A stretch of DNA of 64,000 nt from the NCBI GenBank assembly GCA_029289325.1, contig JARFTV010000011.1:1-64000 (forward strand). The letters run 5' to 3'. The notes under the pieces were generated by a model. The model was not told the DNA's origin and searched no databases. It was given only the letters and a program-made list of their open reading frames with translations. Positions 35,114 to 43,727 of this stretch are shown in pieces. Numbering within the stretch: the first letter of the stretch is position 1; the number at the start of each line of letters is the position of its first letter. Made by a program: the position numbers and the translations under genes. This DNA is from Alphaproteobacteria bacterium (GTDB lineage: Bacteria; Pseudomonadota; Alphaproteobacteria; Rhodobacterales; Rhodobacteraceae).

Positions 35114-35854
35114 ATGAAGGAAATGCACCGTGACGATTTCCCCGACCCAAGCCGCCCTGCCCTGCTGCCAGTTCAGGACGACGTCGACTGGATCGCGCAG
35201 TGGCGTGCAACCGGCTGCCGAAGTGCGCTCGACCGCTTGGTGCGGACACATTCGGGCCGCGTACGCGCAATGGCCCGGGCCTGGTCTCGCAGCGCTGTGC
35301 TGGAGGACGACCTGGTGTCCGAGGGAATGCTAGCCCTGATCCGCTGTCTTGACAGCTATGCTCCGCGTCCGGGCGTGCCCTTCTTCGCCTATGCCCGCCC
35401 GTTCGTGCGCGCCGCGATGCGGCAGGCCTACTACCGTGATGCATCGATCATCTCCATGCCGATGCATTACATACGGGCGCTGCGCGAAGGCAGGGCAACC
35501 GCGGCGGACGAGGTCCTGTTCCGGGCGGCCACCAGCCCGGATCGGCTGGACACGCCCGATCCACCGGATCTGGGGGCTGAATGTGAAACGGGTGAAGTTG
35601 CTCTGATCCGCTCCGAGGTCGAACGCCTCCGCGAAACAGCGCTGGCGGACGCGCTGGCCGCGCTGTCCGAGACCGACCGGCTGATCATGGAACGGCGTCG
35701 CGACGGGGAACCGGGGACGGTGTCGGATCTAGCCCAACATCTCGGGATCAGTCCTGCAAAGGCCGCGCAAATCGAGGCACGGGCCTTGGGGAGACTACGG
35801 ACCCAGCTGATCCGTCACGGATTCACCCTGACGGACACAGGGTGCGGGCGATGA
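35114..35854 (+). CDS. RpoH-like sigma-70 family sigma factor in the flagellar cluster
   Basis: Region 2 DDLVSEGMLALIRCLDSYAPRPGVPFFAYARPFVRAAMRQAYY; region 4 ALSETDRLIMERRR...SDLAQHLGISPAKAAQIEARALGRLR. Confidence 0.85.
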   Translation: MKEMHRDDFPDPSRPALLPVQDDVDWIAQWRATGCRSALDRLVRTHSGRVRAMARAWSRSAVLEDDLVSEGMLALIRCLDSYAPRPGVPFFAYARPFVRAAMRQAYYRDASIISMPMHYIRALREGRATAADEVLFRAATSPDRLDTPDPPDLGAECETGEVALIRSEVERLRETALADALAALSETDRLIMERRRDGEPGTVSDLAQHLGISPAKAAQIEARALGRLRTQLIRHGFTLTDTGCGR

Positions 35855-37338
35855 TGGCGGCCCTTGGCCCGCTCGTGCTGCCGACGGCGCGGCCAGCTTC
35901 CGAGCCGGCTCCCGGCGCTACTGTGGAAGAGGGATTTGGACGCCTGGTTGACCGGATCATTCTGTCATCACCGCCAGAGACGTTGCCCGCTCTCCCGGCA
36001 GAGGACGGCCTGATTCCGGCCGAGGACGCGAGCAGCGATGATGCGTCCGCTGGAGATTTGGAGCCAGCCGTGACGGAAGGTCCGTCGCTTGGCCTGTCCT
36101 TTCCCATCCTCGCCCCCTCGCTGCCAGCAAAAGGCGAAACGGCGCCAGCTTCGGCCGAGGTGCCCGTCAACGCACGGCCCGGCGGAAAACCCCTCCTCCC
36201 CTCGCTTGCACAATTGCCCACAGCGACCGGCGACCTCACGGACCCCAAACAATCTGGTCCGTCACTCCCGGTCTCGGTCAGAGCTCCGCTCGTGAGCGAA
36301 GGGGCTGAGCCATTGCCTGTCTCTGAAGAGGGTTGGACACCCGACACTCCGGCGGGCGTCGCGACCGCGTCGGATCCGGCGTCCCCCGCGGAGGCGGTAG
36401 AGACGGATCCCACACCACCGACGCCCGCCGAGGTCGCTGGCTTTCGACCAATTGAGGACAGGATCGGGGATTTGGCCGTTGGACGTCCTGTCACCGATCC
36501 CGTGGGGCGACCAATGGCGTCCGCTCCTGCAGAGGTGCCCGCCGAAGCGCGAACGGTCATTCCGGCAGAGCGGGTGGAGACCGTCGAAGGAAGGCGGCGC
36601 ATGTCGCCCGCTGGGGCAGAGGTGGATCGGCTGACCGTGCGGCGCGGCCCCCCTGGTCTGGTCTACGGGCAGGCCCCGCCGCACAAGGCAACTACTCCCG
36701 AAGCGAACTCCGTTCTTCCGGCCCGGGTGCAAGCCGGGGAGCGCGCGCAGGACGCAGTCGGGCCCGAGCCCGAGGTGCCGGTTACCCAAGATCGGCAGCA
36801 CGACCCCTCCAGCACGGTCCCGGACGCCCCCTTGCAGGACCGGCTGGCGGACCCACCGGTCCAGATAGCGCAACCGCCAGCCTTACCCAAGCCAAGTTCC
36901 AGGACGGAGCCTCTCGCACCCCCCCGGTCGCCGCTGGTTCAGGCGGTGCTGGACCGGATCGCGCCTCTGCCGACTGCCTCAGGCGAAACCGTCGTGCGCC
37001 TGAACCCGCGTGGCCTTGGCTTGATAGAGGTCAAGCTGCAGGAACGCGCGGATGGCATTCTGGACGTGACCCTTCGGGTCCAGAATCCGCTGGTACTTGA
37101 GGCGATGCGGCTGGAACTGGACAGAGTGGCAGAGTCGGTCCTGACTGCGCAGGGCGGGGCATCCGGGTCGCTTTCACTGGATCTGTTCCCCTCCGGTACG
37201 GGCCAGCGCAGCGCGGAGGGTGGCGGCCAGAGCTCCCAGACCGCCCGGGGAAGGGCGACCCAGGACCCAGCTGAGACCAGCACGGACGAGCCTGCTCCGC
37301 AGATCCTGCGCGCCGATCATGTGAACATCGTGACCTGA
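35851..37338 (+). CDS. fliK: Flagellar hook-length control protein FliK
   Basis: Pro/Ala-rich N-terminus; C-terminal VVRLNPRGLGLIEVKLQERADGILDVTLRVQNPLVLEAMRLELDRVAESVLTAQG. Confidence 0.85.
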   Translation: MMAALGPLVLPTARPASEPAPGATVEEGFGRLVDRIILSSPPETLPALPAEDGLIPAEDASSDDASAGDLEPAVTEGPSLGLSFPILAPSLPAKGETAPASAEVPVNARPGGKPLLPSLAQLPTATGDLTDPKQSGPSLPVSVRAPLVSEGAEPLPVSEEGWTPDTPAGVATASDPASPAEAVETDPTPPTPAEVAGFRPIEDRIGDLAVGRPVTDPVGRPMASAPAEVPAEARTVIPAERVETVEGRRRMSPAGAEVDRLTVRRGPPGLVYGQAPPHKATTPEANSVLPARVQAGERAQDAVGPEPEVPVTQDRQHDPSSTVPDAPLQDRLADPPVQIAQPPALPKPSSRTEPLAPPRSPLVQAVLDRIAPLPTASGETVVRLNPRGLGLIEVKLQERADGILDVTLRVQNPLVLEAMRLELDRVAESVLTAQGGASGSLSLDLFPSGTGQRSAEGGGQSSQTARGRATQDPAETSTDEPAPQILRADHVNIVT

Positions 37339-37347
37339 GGAGACGAA

Positions 37348-38004
37348 ATGACACCGAACATAACGAGCCCGGCGCTGTCCCCCACCTCTGCACTGGCGCA
37401 GGCCCCGGCAAATGGTTTGTCGGAGAATTACCAGAGTTTTCTCAAACTACTGGTCACCCAAGTCAGTTACCAGGACCCGCTCAATCCTGTTCAAGGCACC
37501 GAGCTGATCGCCCAGCTGGCGACCCTGACCGGGGTGGAGCAGTCGCTGAAGATGAACCAGCAGATGGAAGCCCTGCGTTCCCAACTGGCCCTAAGCGCGG
37601 CCCTGTCCGAGTCCTCGCTGATCGGCCGGACCGTCACCGTACCCTCCGACGTCATCGAACTGGGCGACGGAGGAGCCCTGTTCAGTTATGAGCTTGGAGG
37701 TGCATCCAGCTCGGTGACTGCAATCATCAGCGATGCAGCCGGCAATCCGGTGCGCCTGCTTGAGGGGCTTCCCGGCCCCGCGCGCGAAATGGTCAGCGTG
37801 AGCTGGGACGGAACGGATGCAGACGGTTCTCCGCTGCCCCCAGGACGCTACCAGATCGCTCTGGCCTCGGCGGATGGCGTGGGCGGCTACAATACTTATG
37901 CAAGTTTCCGGGTGGCCTCGCTAAGCTTCAGCGCCGGGCGGCAGTATCTCGACCTTGCGGGCGGCGGTGCGGTCACCAGCGATCAGATCGTCCGCATCGA
38001 CTGA
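37348..38004 (+). CDS. flgD: Flagellar hook capping protein FlgD
   Basis: NYQSFLKLLVTQVSYQDPLNPVQGTELIAQLATLTGVEQSLKMN. Confidence 0.93.
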   Translation: MTPNITSPALSPTSALAQAPANGLSENYQSFLKLLVTQVSYQDPLNPVQGTELIAQLATLTGVEQSLKMNQQMEALRSQLALSAALSESSLIGRTVTVPSDVIELGDGGALFSYELGGASSSVTAIISDAAGNPVRLLEGLPGPAREMVSVSWDGTDADGSPLPPGRYQIALASADGVGGYNTYASFRVASLSFSAGRQYLDLAGGGAVTSDQIVRID

Positions 38005-38033
38005 GCCACACAGCAGGGTGCCCGGTCTGCGGC

Positions 38034-38519
38034 TTAATGCTCCGCGTCCTTCGCCCCGGTGCCATCGCGGGCGGTCCCGGGCTGGGCGGTGACCAGCTCA
38101 AGTTCCAGTCCTACCAGCCAAGGTGCTGAGGCCGGGGCCATCGCCTGCACGATCCTTTCCAGCTCGGACAGCGAGTCGCGCCCGTCCAGTGCCAAGGGCA
38201 GACTGGAAGCCTCGGTCAGCAGCACAAGCACGGCGTCCCGAAGGGATGCGGGATCTGCCGGCGTATCCTCGGGACGGAGCGAGAGGCGGGCGTTGACGAT
38301 CCGCGGTTGAGCACCGGGCCTGGCGACGGGAAAGGCCCCAGCGTCGACCTGAACCACCTTGGGCTCGGTCGTGGCAGGCAGCAGACCCAGCGACGGCGCA
38401 ACCTGAATTCCGGCAATGAAACCGCCGATCGCCGCTGCCACGGCCAACAGGATCAACACCAGGCGACCCCTGCCGTTGCGGTTCGATCGCTCGCCGCTCC
38501 TCCCGACAGGCTTAGGCAT
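38034..38519 (-). CDS. Single-TM protein of unknown function in the flagellar cluster (weakly FliL-like topology)
   Basis: N-terminal basic segment plus LVLILLAVAAAIGGFIAGIQVAPSLG; located downstream of flgH. Confidence 0.6.
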   Translation of the reverse strand: MPKPVGRSGERSNRNGRGRLVLILLAVAAAIGGFIAGIQVAPSLGLLPATTEPKVVQVDAGAFPVARPGAQPRIVNARLSLRPEDTPADPASLRDAVLVLLTEASSLPLALDGRDSLSELERIVQAMAPASAPWLVGLELELVTAQPGTARDGTGAKDAEH

Positions 38520-38534
38520 GGCGGACTCCCGCGT

Positions 38535-39311
38535 TCAGTAGGGCAGGACGACGTCCAGCACATCCTCGCCATACCGGGGCTGCTGGACACGGGAAAGCTG
38601 ACCCTTGCCGCCATAGGAAATTCGGGCTTCGGCGATGCGCTGATAGGGGATCGAGTTATTCATGTCTATGTCGACCCGGCGGATGATTCCGGCGATCCGC
38701 AGTTCCCGCAGTTCGTTGTTCACCCGGACCTCCTGACGCCCAGCGATGACAAGATTGCCGCCCGCAAGTTCCTGCAAAACCATGGCCGCCACCCGCAGAC
38801 GGATGCGTTCGGTGCGTTTGATGGACCCCGCCCCACGTGACGCACTGTTGGCGGACAGATCGACCAGAGAACCCGAGGGTAGATCCTTGGCGTCCAGTCC
38901 GGGCAGGAAGCGGTCCAGCTTGGACTCGTAGCCCAGGAAGGTGGTCCCATCGACCTCGTTGCCCGAGGATCTCGAGCGCTGGTAAGCGTTTTCCAGCTGT
39001 GCCTCGTCATTTATCTCAATCAGGACAGTCAGGATGTCGCCCACGCCGGCGGCCCGATTGTCGTCGAAAAAGCCCTGCGCATCGGGCCGCCAGAGCGAGG
39101 CCGCCTCGGCCCGATAAGGAACATGCGCTCCACCGGGCGAAGGCTGTGGCACCCGGATAGATGCGGCCTCGGGCATGGTTTGGTCGTCCAGCACCATACC
39201 CGAGAGCTGCGGATCGCGTTGCGCCGAAATGCTGGAACAACCGGAAATACCGATACCGGCGAGCAGGGCGAGGGGCGTGACGAAGGCAAGATGCATGGTG
39301 GAGGGCTTCAT
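38535..39311 (-). CDS. flgH: Flagellar L-ring protein FlgH
   Basis: Lipoprotein-like GISGCSS; SLWRPDAQGFFDDNRAAGVGDILTVLIEINDEAQ; RQEVRVNNELRELRIAGIIRR. Confidence 0.94.
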   Translation of the reverse strand: MKPSTMHLAFVTPLALLAGIGISGCSSISAQRDPQLSGMVLDDQTMPEAASIRVPQPSPGGAHVPYRAEAASLWRPDAQGFFDDNRAAGVGDILTVLIEINDEAQLENAYQRSRSSGNEVDGTTFLGYESKLDRFLPGLDAKDLPSGSLVDLSANSASRGAGSIKRTERIRLRVAAMVLQELAGGNLVIAGRQEVRVNNELRELRIAGIIRRVDIDMNNSIPYQRIAEARISYGGKGQLSRVQQPRYGEDVLDVVLPY

Positions 39312-39991
39312 TCGACGGTGACGCGACCAGACCCGGCGGCAATGGCGGTGATGGTGCGGTTGGAGGAAAGGTTCACGACGCGGATCGCTTCGCCCAAGGC
39401 ACCGTCTTGCAGTGCGCGCCCCGGCGCGGTCAGTTCAATGCCATCTCCGCTGAAGGCGATCAGCACCTGCTCTCCCCGACGGATCGCCCTTGGCTCGCGG
39501 ACCGAGCCTGCAATCACCGGGCGATCTGCAGGCAGGGTCCGCTGGACCTCTTTCCCGATCAGATCTCTTGCTTTGCGGAGCGCGGATCCGGGCAGGGTGG
39601 CAAGCGGGACATCGGCTGGCGCCAGGTCCGCCTCGGTGATGGTCTCGCCAGGCGCTAGACGGCGCACAGGCACCATGGCCGGCACGGTTACGATCGCTTG
39701 CCCGCGCAGGCCATGCCGGGACCCGTCGGCAAGGACCAGTCGGGCAGCAAAGCGCCCTGCGCGGTGGTCAAACGCAAAACCGTCCAGTGCCAGGGCCTTG
39801 GCGGGCGTACCTTCGGGCAGGACGATCCGGATCTGGCCATCCGCGGGCAGGGTGAGGCCAGGGTCGGCCAGCGCGGCCTCCTGCAGCAGGACGATGCTGT
39901 CGACGTCCGACCCAAGATCCTCCGCCTCAACCGGAACCGCGGGAAGAAGCCCGACCAGAGCGGCGGTGAGAAGGGCGTGGAATCTGGCCAT
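39308..39991 (-). CDS. flgA: Flagellar P-ring formation chaperone FlgA
   Basis: SAF-like VVPVRRLAPGETITEADLAPADVP; RAIRRGEQVLIAFSGDGIELTAPGRALQDGALGEAIRVVN. Confidence 0.9.
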   Translation of the reverse strand: MARFHALLTAALVGLLPAVPVEAEDLGSDVDSIVLLQEAALADPGLTLPADGQIRIVLPEGTPAKALALDGFAFDHRAGRFAARLVLADGSRHGLRGQAIVTVPAMVPVRRLAPGETITEADLAPADVPLATLPGSALRKARDLIGKEVQRTLPADRPVIAGSVREPRAIRRGEQVLIAFSGDGIELTAPGRALQDGALGEAIRVVNLSSNRTITAIAAGSGRVTVE

Positions 39992-40776
39992 CAGCGGATT
40001 TGGTTCGCGGTCTGCAGCATCTGGTCGGCGGTGGTCATCGCCTTCGAATTCATCTCATAGGCCCGCTGCGCCGTGATCAGGTCGGTGATCTGCTTGATGA
40101 CGTCGACGTTCGAACGTTCCAGATAGCCTTGCCGCAGCAGGCCACCGCCGTTGACTCCGGCCTCGACCGGAATGGCCGTTCCCGAAGCCGAAGTTTCGAG
40201 GAACATGTTGTCACCGACCGACTTTAGGCCCGCATCGTTGATGAAGGTGACGAGTTCAAGCTTGCCCAGCACCTGCGGAGCGACTTCAGATCCGACATAG
40301 GCCATGACCTGCCCATCCGGCGAAATCTCGATCCTCGTGGCATTCTCGGGCACCACCATCGCCGGTTCCACAAGATCACCATTCAGGGTGACGATCTCGC
40401 CTTGAGCGGAAAGGTTGAAGGCGCCGTCGCGGGTATAGGCGGTGGAGCCATCCGGGCGGGTGACGCTGAAATAACCACGTCCGTCGATGGCCAGGTCAAG
40501 CTGGTTGTCAGTTGCCATCAACCCCCCCTGCGTGGCCGTGCGGATGATCCCGGTAGCCTGCACCCCAAGACCGATGTCGACGGCGACGGGCCGCGCTGCG
40601 CCGTCCTCGCCGGTAAGGGCACCTTCACGGCGATCGGTCTGATAGATCAGATCCTGGAACGCCGCTCGGCCGGCCTTGAAGCCGGTGGTATTGGCGTTGG
40701 CGATGTTGTGCGCTATGACGTCGACTTGCGTCTGCTGGGCCAGCATCCCGGTCGCAGCCGTTCCAAGAGCTTTCAT
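39991..40776 (-). CDS. flgG: Flagellar distal rod protein FlgG
   Basis: MKALGTAATGMLAQQTQVDVIAHNIANANTTGFKAGRAAFQDLIYQ; SNVDVIKQITDLITAQRAYEMNSKAM. Confidence 0.95.
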   Translation of the reverse strand: MKALGTAATGMLAQQTQVDVIAHNIANANTTGFKAGRAAFQDLIYQTDRREGALTGEDGAARPVAVDIGLGVQATGIIRTATQGGLMATDNQLDLAIDGRGYFSVTRPDGSTAYTRDGAFNLSAQGEIVTLNGDLVEPAMVVPENATRIEISPDGQVMAYVGSEVAPQVLGKLELVTFINDAGLKSVGDNMFLETSASGTAIPVEAGVNGGGLLRQGYLERSNVDVIKQITDLITAQRAYEMNSKAMTTADQMLQTANQIR

Positions 40777-40796
40777 GCAGTTCTCCCATCCAGCGC

Positions 40797-40805
40797 TTTT
40801 CGCAT
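40797..40805 (-). promoter_or_regulatory. TTGCGAAAA-family element (ATGCGAAAA)
   Basis: Plus strand TTTTCGCAT, 20 nt upstream of flgG. Confidence 0.35.
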
Positions 40806-40810
40806 AGTCC

Positions 40811-41554
40811 TCATGTCGGACGTCCGATCCGTGCCAGCGTCTCTTTGCGCAGGTCGTCGCTGACCGTCGCCAGGCTCATCGCGCGTTCATAGGCGCGCTG
40901 CTGGCTGACGAGCCGCGTCATCTCGGAAATCGGGCTGACATTGGATTGTTCGAGATGCCCCTGCTTGAGGACCGGGGAGAGGACCGGTGTCAGCGCCACC
41001 TCGCCCTCTCGGGGAACCAGTAGCGAACCGCGCAAGTGCTGCCAGCCGGCAATTCCCGGCTCGTCGAAAATACCGATCTGGCCCAGAACGCCGCCATCAG
41101 CCGTGGTGATCGTGCCGTCGCCGGAAATGCTCAGCGCCCCACTGTCCGGCGGCAGGTTGATCGGCGCACCGCCCGGATCAAGCACGAAATCGCCCGAGGA
41201 CGTGACCAGATCCCCTTCGGCGGTAATTCCAAGCTGGCCGTCACGGCCAAGTGCAGTCTGCCCATCCGGCGTCCGGTAGGCCAGCCAGCCTTCGCCCGGC
41301 AGCGCCACGTCCAGCGGATTGCCCGTAGCCAACAGCGCACCGGGCGTCAGGTCCGAGATAGTGGTCTTTTCTGCGGCATAGCTCACTTGGCCCAGGGCGC
41401 CCTCCAGTCCCGACTTGAAGACAAGGCTCTCGAACAAGGGGTGCGTGGCGCGAAAACCGACCGTGTTCGCATTTGCGATGTTATGCGCGGTGATGTCCGT
41501 GGCGCGCTCCATCATCGCAGCGCGGGACAGCGCGACATATCCGCTGATCTCCAT
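40811..41554 (-). CDS. flgF: Flagellar proximal rod protein FlgF
   Basis: SGYVALSRAAMMERATDITAHNIANANTVGFRATHPLFESL; SNVSPISEMTRLVSQQRAYERAM. Confidence 0.92.
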   Translation of the reverse strand: MEISGYVALSRAAMMERATDITAHNIANANTVGFRATHPLFESLVFKSGLEGALGQVSYAAEKTTISDLTPGALLATGNPLDVALPGEGWLAYRTPDGQTALGRDGQLGITAEGDLVTSSGDFVLDPGGAPINLPPDSGALSISGDGTITTADGGVLGQIGIFDEPGIAGWQHLRGSLLVPREGEVALTPVLSPVLKQGHLEQSNVSPISEMTRLVSQQRAYERAMSLATVSDDLRKETLARIGRPT

Positions 41555-41588
41555 CTGTCGATTCCTCCTGAAACGCGGTCGTTGATCT

Positions 41589-41597
41589 TTTTCGCAA
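41589..41597 (-). promoter_or_regulatory. TTGCGAAAA element
   Basis: Plus strand TTTTCGCAA, 34 nt upstream of flgF. Confidence 0.5.
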
Positions 41598-41620
41598 CCC
41601 GACTATGCTTACCGCGAGTT

Positions 41621-41629
41621 TTTTCGCAG
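41621..41629 (-). promoter_or_regulatory. TTGCGAAAA-family element (CTGCGAAAA)
   Basis: Plus strand TTTTCGCAG, 18 nt upstream of the start at 41648. Confidence 0.4.
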
Positions 41630-41647
41630 ATCAAGGCGGAGAGTGAG

Positions 41648-43636
41648 ATGCAGTCTCGCCAGCACGCGCGACAGAAGCCGGATGCGTCGCCGCAGTGCGC
41701 GCACTATTCCGATCCTACCGTTTCTGCGCTGCTCGCCCTTGTTTTGCTGGGCGTCGCTGCGCCACCGCTGCAGGCCGAAATGACGACTGCCCCGGCCATA
41801 CCCCTGGACCTGTTCCCGCCAATTCAGGGGACCGAATCGTTCCAGTTGGATATGGCGGGCCCGGCAGTCGCGGACCGCGGACGACTCGACCTTTTTTCGC
41901 AAACCGTCGAGCGAGGCGCAGCAAACTTCGTCCTTCCCTCACGCGATCAGGTGCCGGCGGCGGATGACAGCGTGCCTGCCACGCAACCCCTGCCGACGCA
42001 CTACACTACGACGGCCCAGTTCGACGGCCCATTCAAAGACCAGCGCGCCGTGCTTGCCCGAGGGGTGCTGGCGGCGGCACCAGATCTGCGACTGGCCCGG
42101 CAGCTGGACTTCGCGCAATTCCTCATCGCTCGGATGATGCTGCCGGAAGCTCGCGGGGCGTTGGCGGCGCTTCCCGCCGAAATGGATCCATTGTCGGCGG
42201 ATCGCGCGGCGGGATACCTTGCCATCATCGCGCGGCTCTCCGGCGGCCCCCCCGCCGCCCTGCCGCCTGCCTGGGACGAAGATCCGCTCTGGCCCGTCGT
42301 CCTTGGCCCCGCCCCCCAGGAGGAAGCCCGGCTGCGCGGCGCAGCCCGTGCCCTTGCCCAACAGACCCGCGACGTCGCGACCGCCGCACTTCCCCTGCTA
42401 GTCGACACCGCCTTGGCGTCGGGGCACACCACCATTGCCGCCGAGATCCTTGCCGCCGCACCCGCGGGGACCGATCTGGACGGTACCGGCCTTCTCGATC
42501 TCATGCGGGGGCAGCTCGCTCTGGCTCAGGGTGCCGAGGATCTGGCCTTTGACAACTTTGCCCGGGTGGCCGAGGGCCACGACCGCGCGGCCATCGAGGC
42601 TCGGATTGCCTTGGCCGATCTGGCACTGAAACGGAACGACCCTGCGCTGCTGCCGAAGGTCAGCGATCTCTTGCAGGAAGGCCTGCCGCGCTGGCGAGGC
42701 GACGACGCCGCCCTGCGCCTGCGGGTCCGGCTGGCTCGGGTGGCCGAGGATATGGGCGACATCGCTACGGCAATGGACGCGATGTCCATGATCCTGCGTG
42801 AACATCCTGGAACACCCGAGGCCGAGCTGGCCGACACGCGCCTTGGCGTGATGGCCGAACGTCTGGCGCAAGCGATCGTCGATCCCGCCACCTCCCTGCC
42901 CGAGGCGCTGGCCGATGTCCGGCGGCTGGATCTTGCCCTGAGCGCACGAGTGGAATGGCTCGGAGTCCGCATGGCGCTGGCGCAGCGTCTGACAGATGCC
43001 GGGCTGATCCAGGCGGCAAAGGCGGAATACGCCGCGATCACGCTCCCGGCTTCGACCGCCTTGCCAGGAGGCGATCCCGCCACCCTTGACACGCTCGCGG
43101 TCAAACATGCCACGCTGCTTCTGGGGCTGGGCGACGATCCCGCCGCGCGGGCCGCATTGGACCGCCGAGCCTTTCCGCAGGGTTCGGAGCAGCTTTCTAC
43201 CCTGGTTGCGCTGCGCTTGCAGGCCGGCGGGACCACGATCCTTCCCGCCCCATTGCTTGCCGCGACGAAGGAGGAACACGTGTCCCGGATTTCCGACCCG
43301 GAGGTGCAGCTTGCACTGGCACGGGTAGCCCGGATGACCGGGCAGACGGATGCTGCTCTTGCAGCCTATGACCTTGGACTTGATCGGGCCGACCAGACCG
43401 AACGGCTGGTCGCCAGCCTGACCGCGGCCGAGATCGGCGATGCGGCCCGCGCTGGCCGCTATGCGAATGGCCTTACCGGCGACCGCGCCGCCCTCCGCCA
43501 GGCTGCGGTTGCTGCTCTGGCGGCACCGCGCCGGTCTGGAGAAAGCCTTTCAGTCAGCGGAGCATCCGCCCTCATCACCGCCGCCGCCGAGGCGGGCGAA
43601 GCAGTCGACGCGCTTCTCGGAGACGCCGGGCCATGA
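41648..43636 (+). CDS. Exported alpha-helical-repeat protein of unknown function in the flagellar cluster
   Basis: ORF 41036..43636 trimmed to ATG after GGCGGAGAGTGAG; signal-like VSALLALVLLGVAAPPLQA then Ala/Leu-rich TPR-like repeats. Confidence 0.7.
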   Translation: MQSRQHARQKPDASPQCAHYSDPTVSALLALVLLGVAAPPLQAEMTTAPAIPLDLFPPIQGTESFQLDMAGPAVADRGRLDLFSQTVERGAANFVLPSRDQVPAADDSVPATQPLPTHYTTTAQFDGPFKDQRAVLARGVLAAAPDLRLARQLDFAQFLIARMMLPEARGALAALPAEMDPLSADRAAGYLAIIARLSGGPPAALPPAWDEDPLWPVVLGPAPQEEARLRGAARALAQQTRDVATAALPLLVDTALASGHTTIAAEILAAAPAGTDLDGTGLLDLMRGQLALAQGAEDLAFDNFARVAEGHDRAAIEARIALADLALKRNDPALLPKVSDLLQEGLPRWRGDDAALRLRVRLARVAEDMGDIATAMDAMSMILREHPGTPEAELADTRLGVMAERLAQAIVDPATSLPEALADVRRLDLALSARVEWLGVRMALAQRLTDAGLIQAAKAEYAAITLPASTALPGGDPATLDTLAVKHATLLLGLGDDPAARAALDRRAFPQGSEQLSTLVALRLQAGGTTILPAPLLAATKEEHVSRISDPEVQLALARVARMTGQTDAALAAYDLGLDRADQTERLVASLTAAEIGDAARAGRYANGLTGDRAALRQAAVAALAAPRRSGESLSVSGASALITAAAEAGEAVDALLGDAGP

Positions 43637-43727
43637 TGTTCCGCAGACAGAAACGACATTCGCAGCGGGCGGCCCTCCTCCGGCCAGCCACGCTTCTTTC
43701 CACCGACAACCCCGAAGGGAAATCCAG

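Noticed and set aside
41894-41902. TTTTCGCAA inside the 41648-43636 CDS
   Set aside because: Inside coding sequence (FFSQT) and not near a start codon; treated as chance, unlike the intergenic copies.
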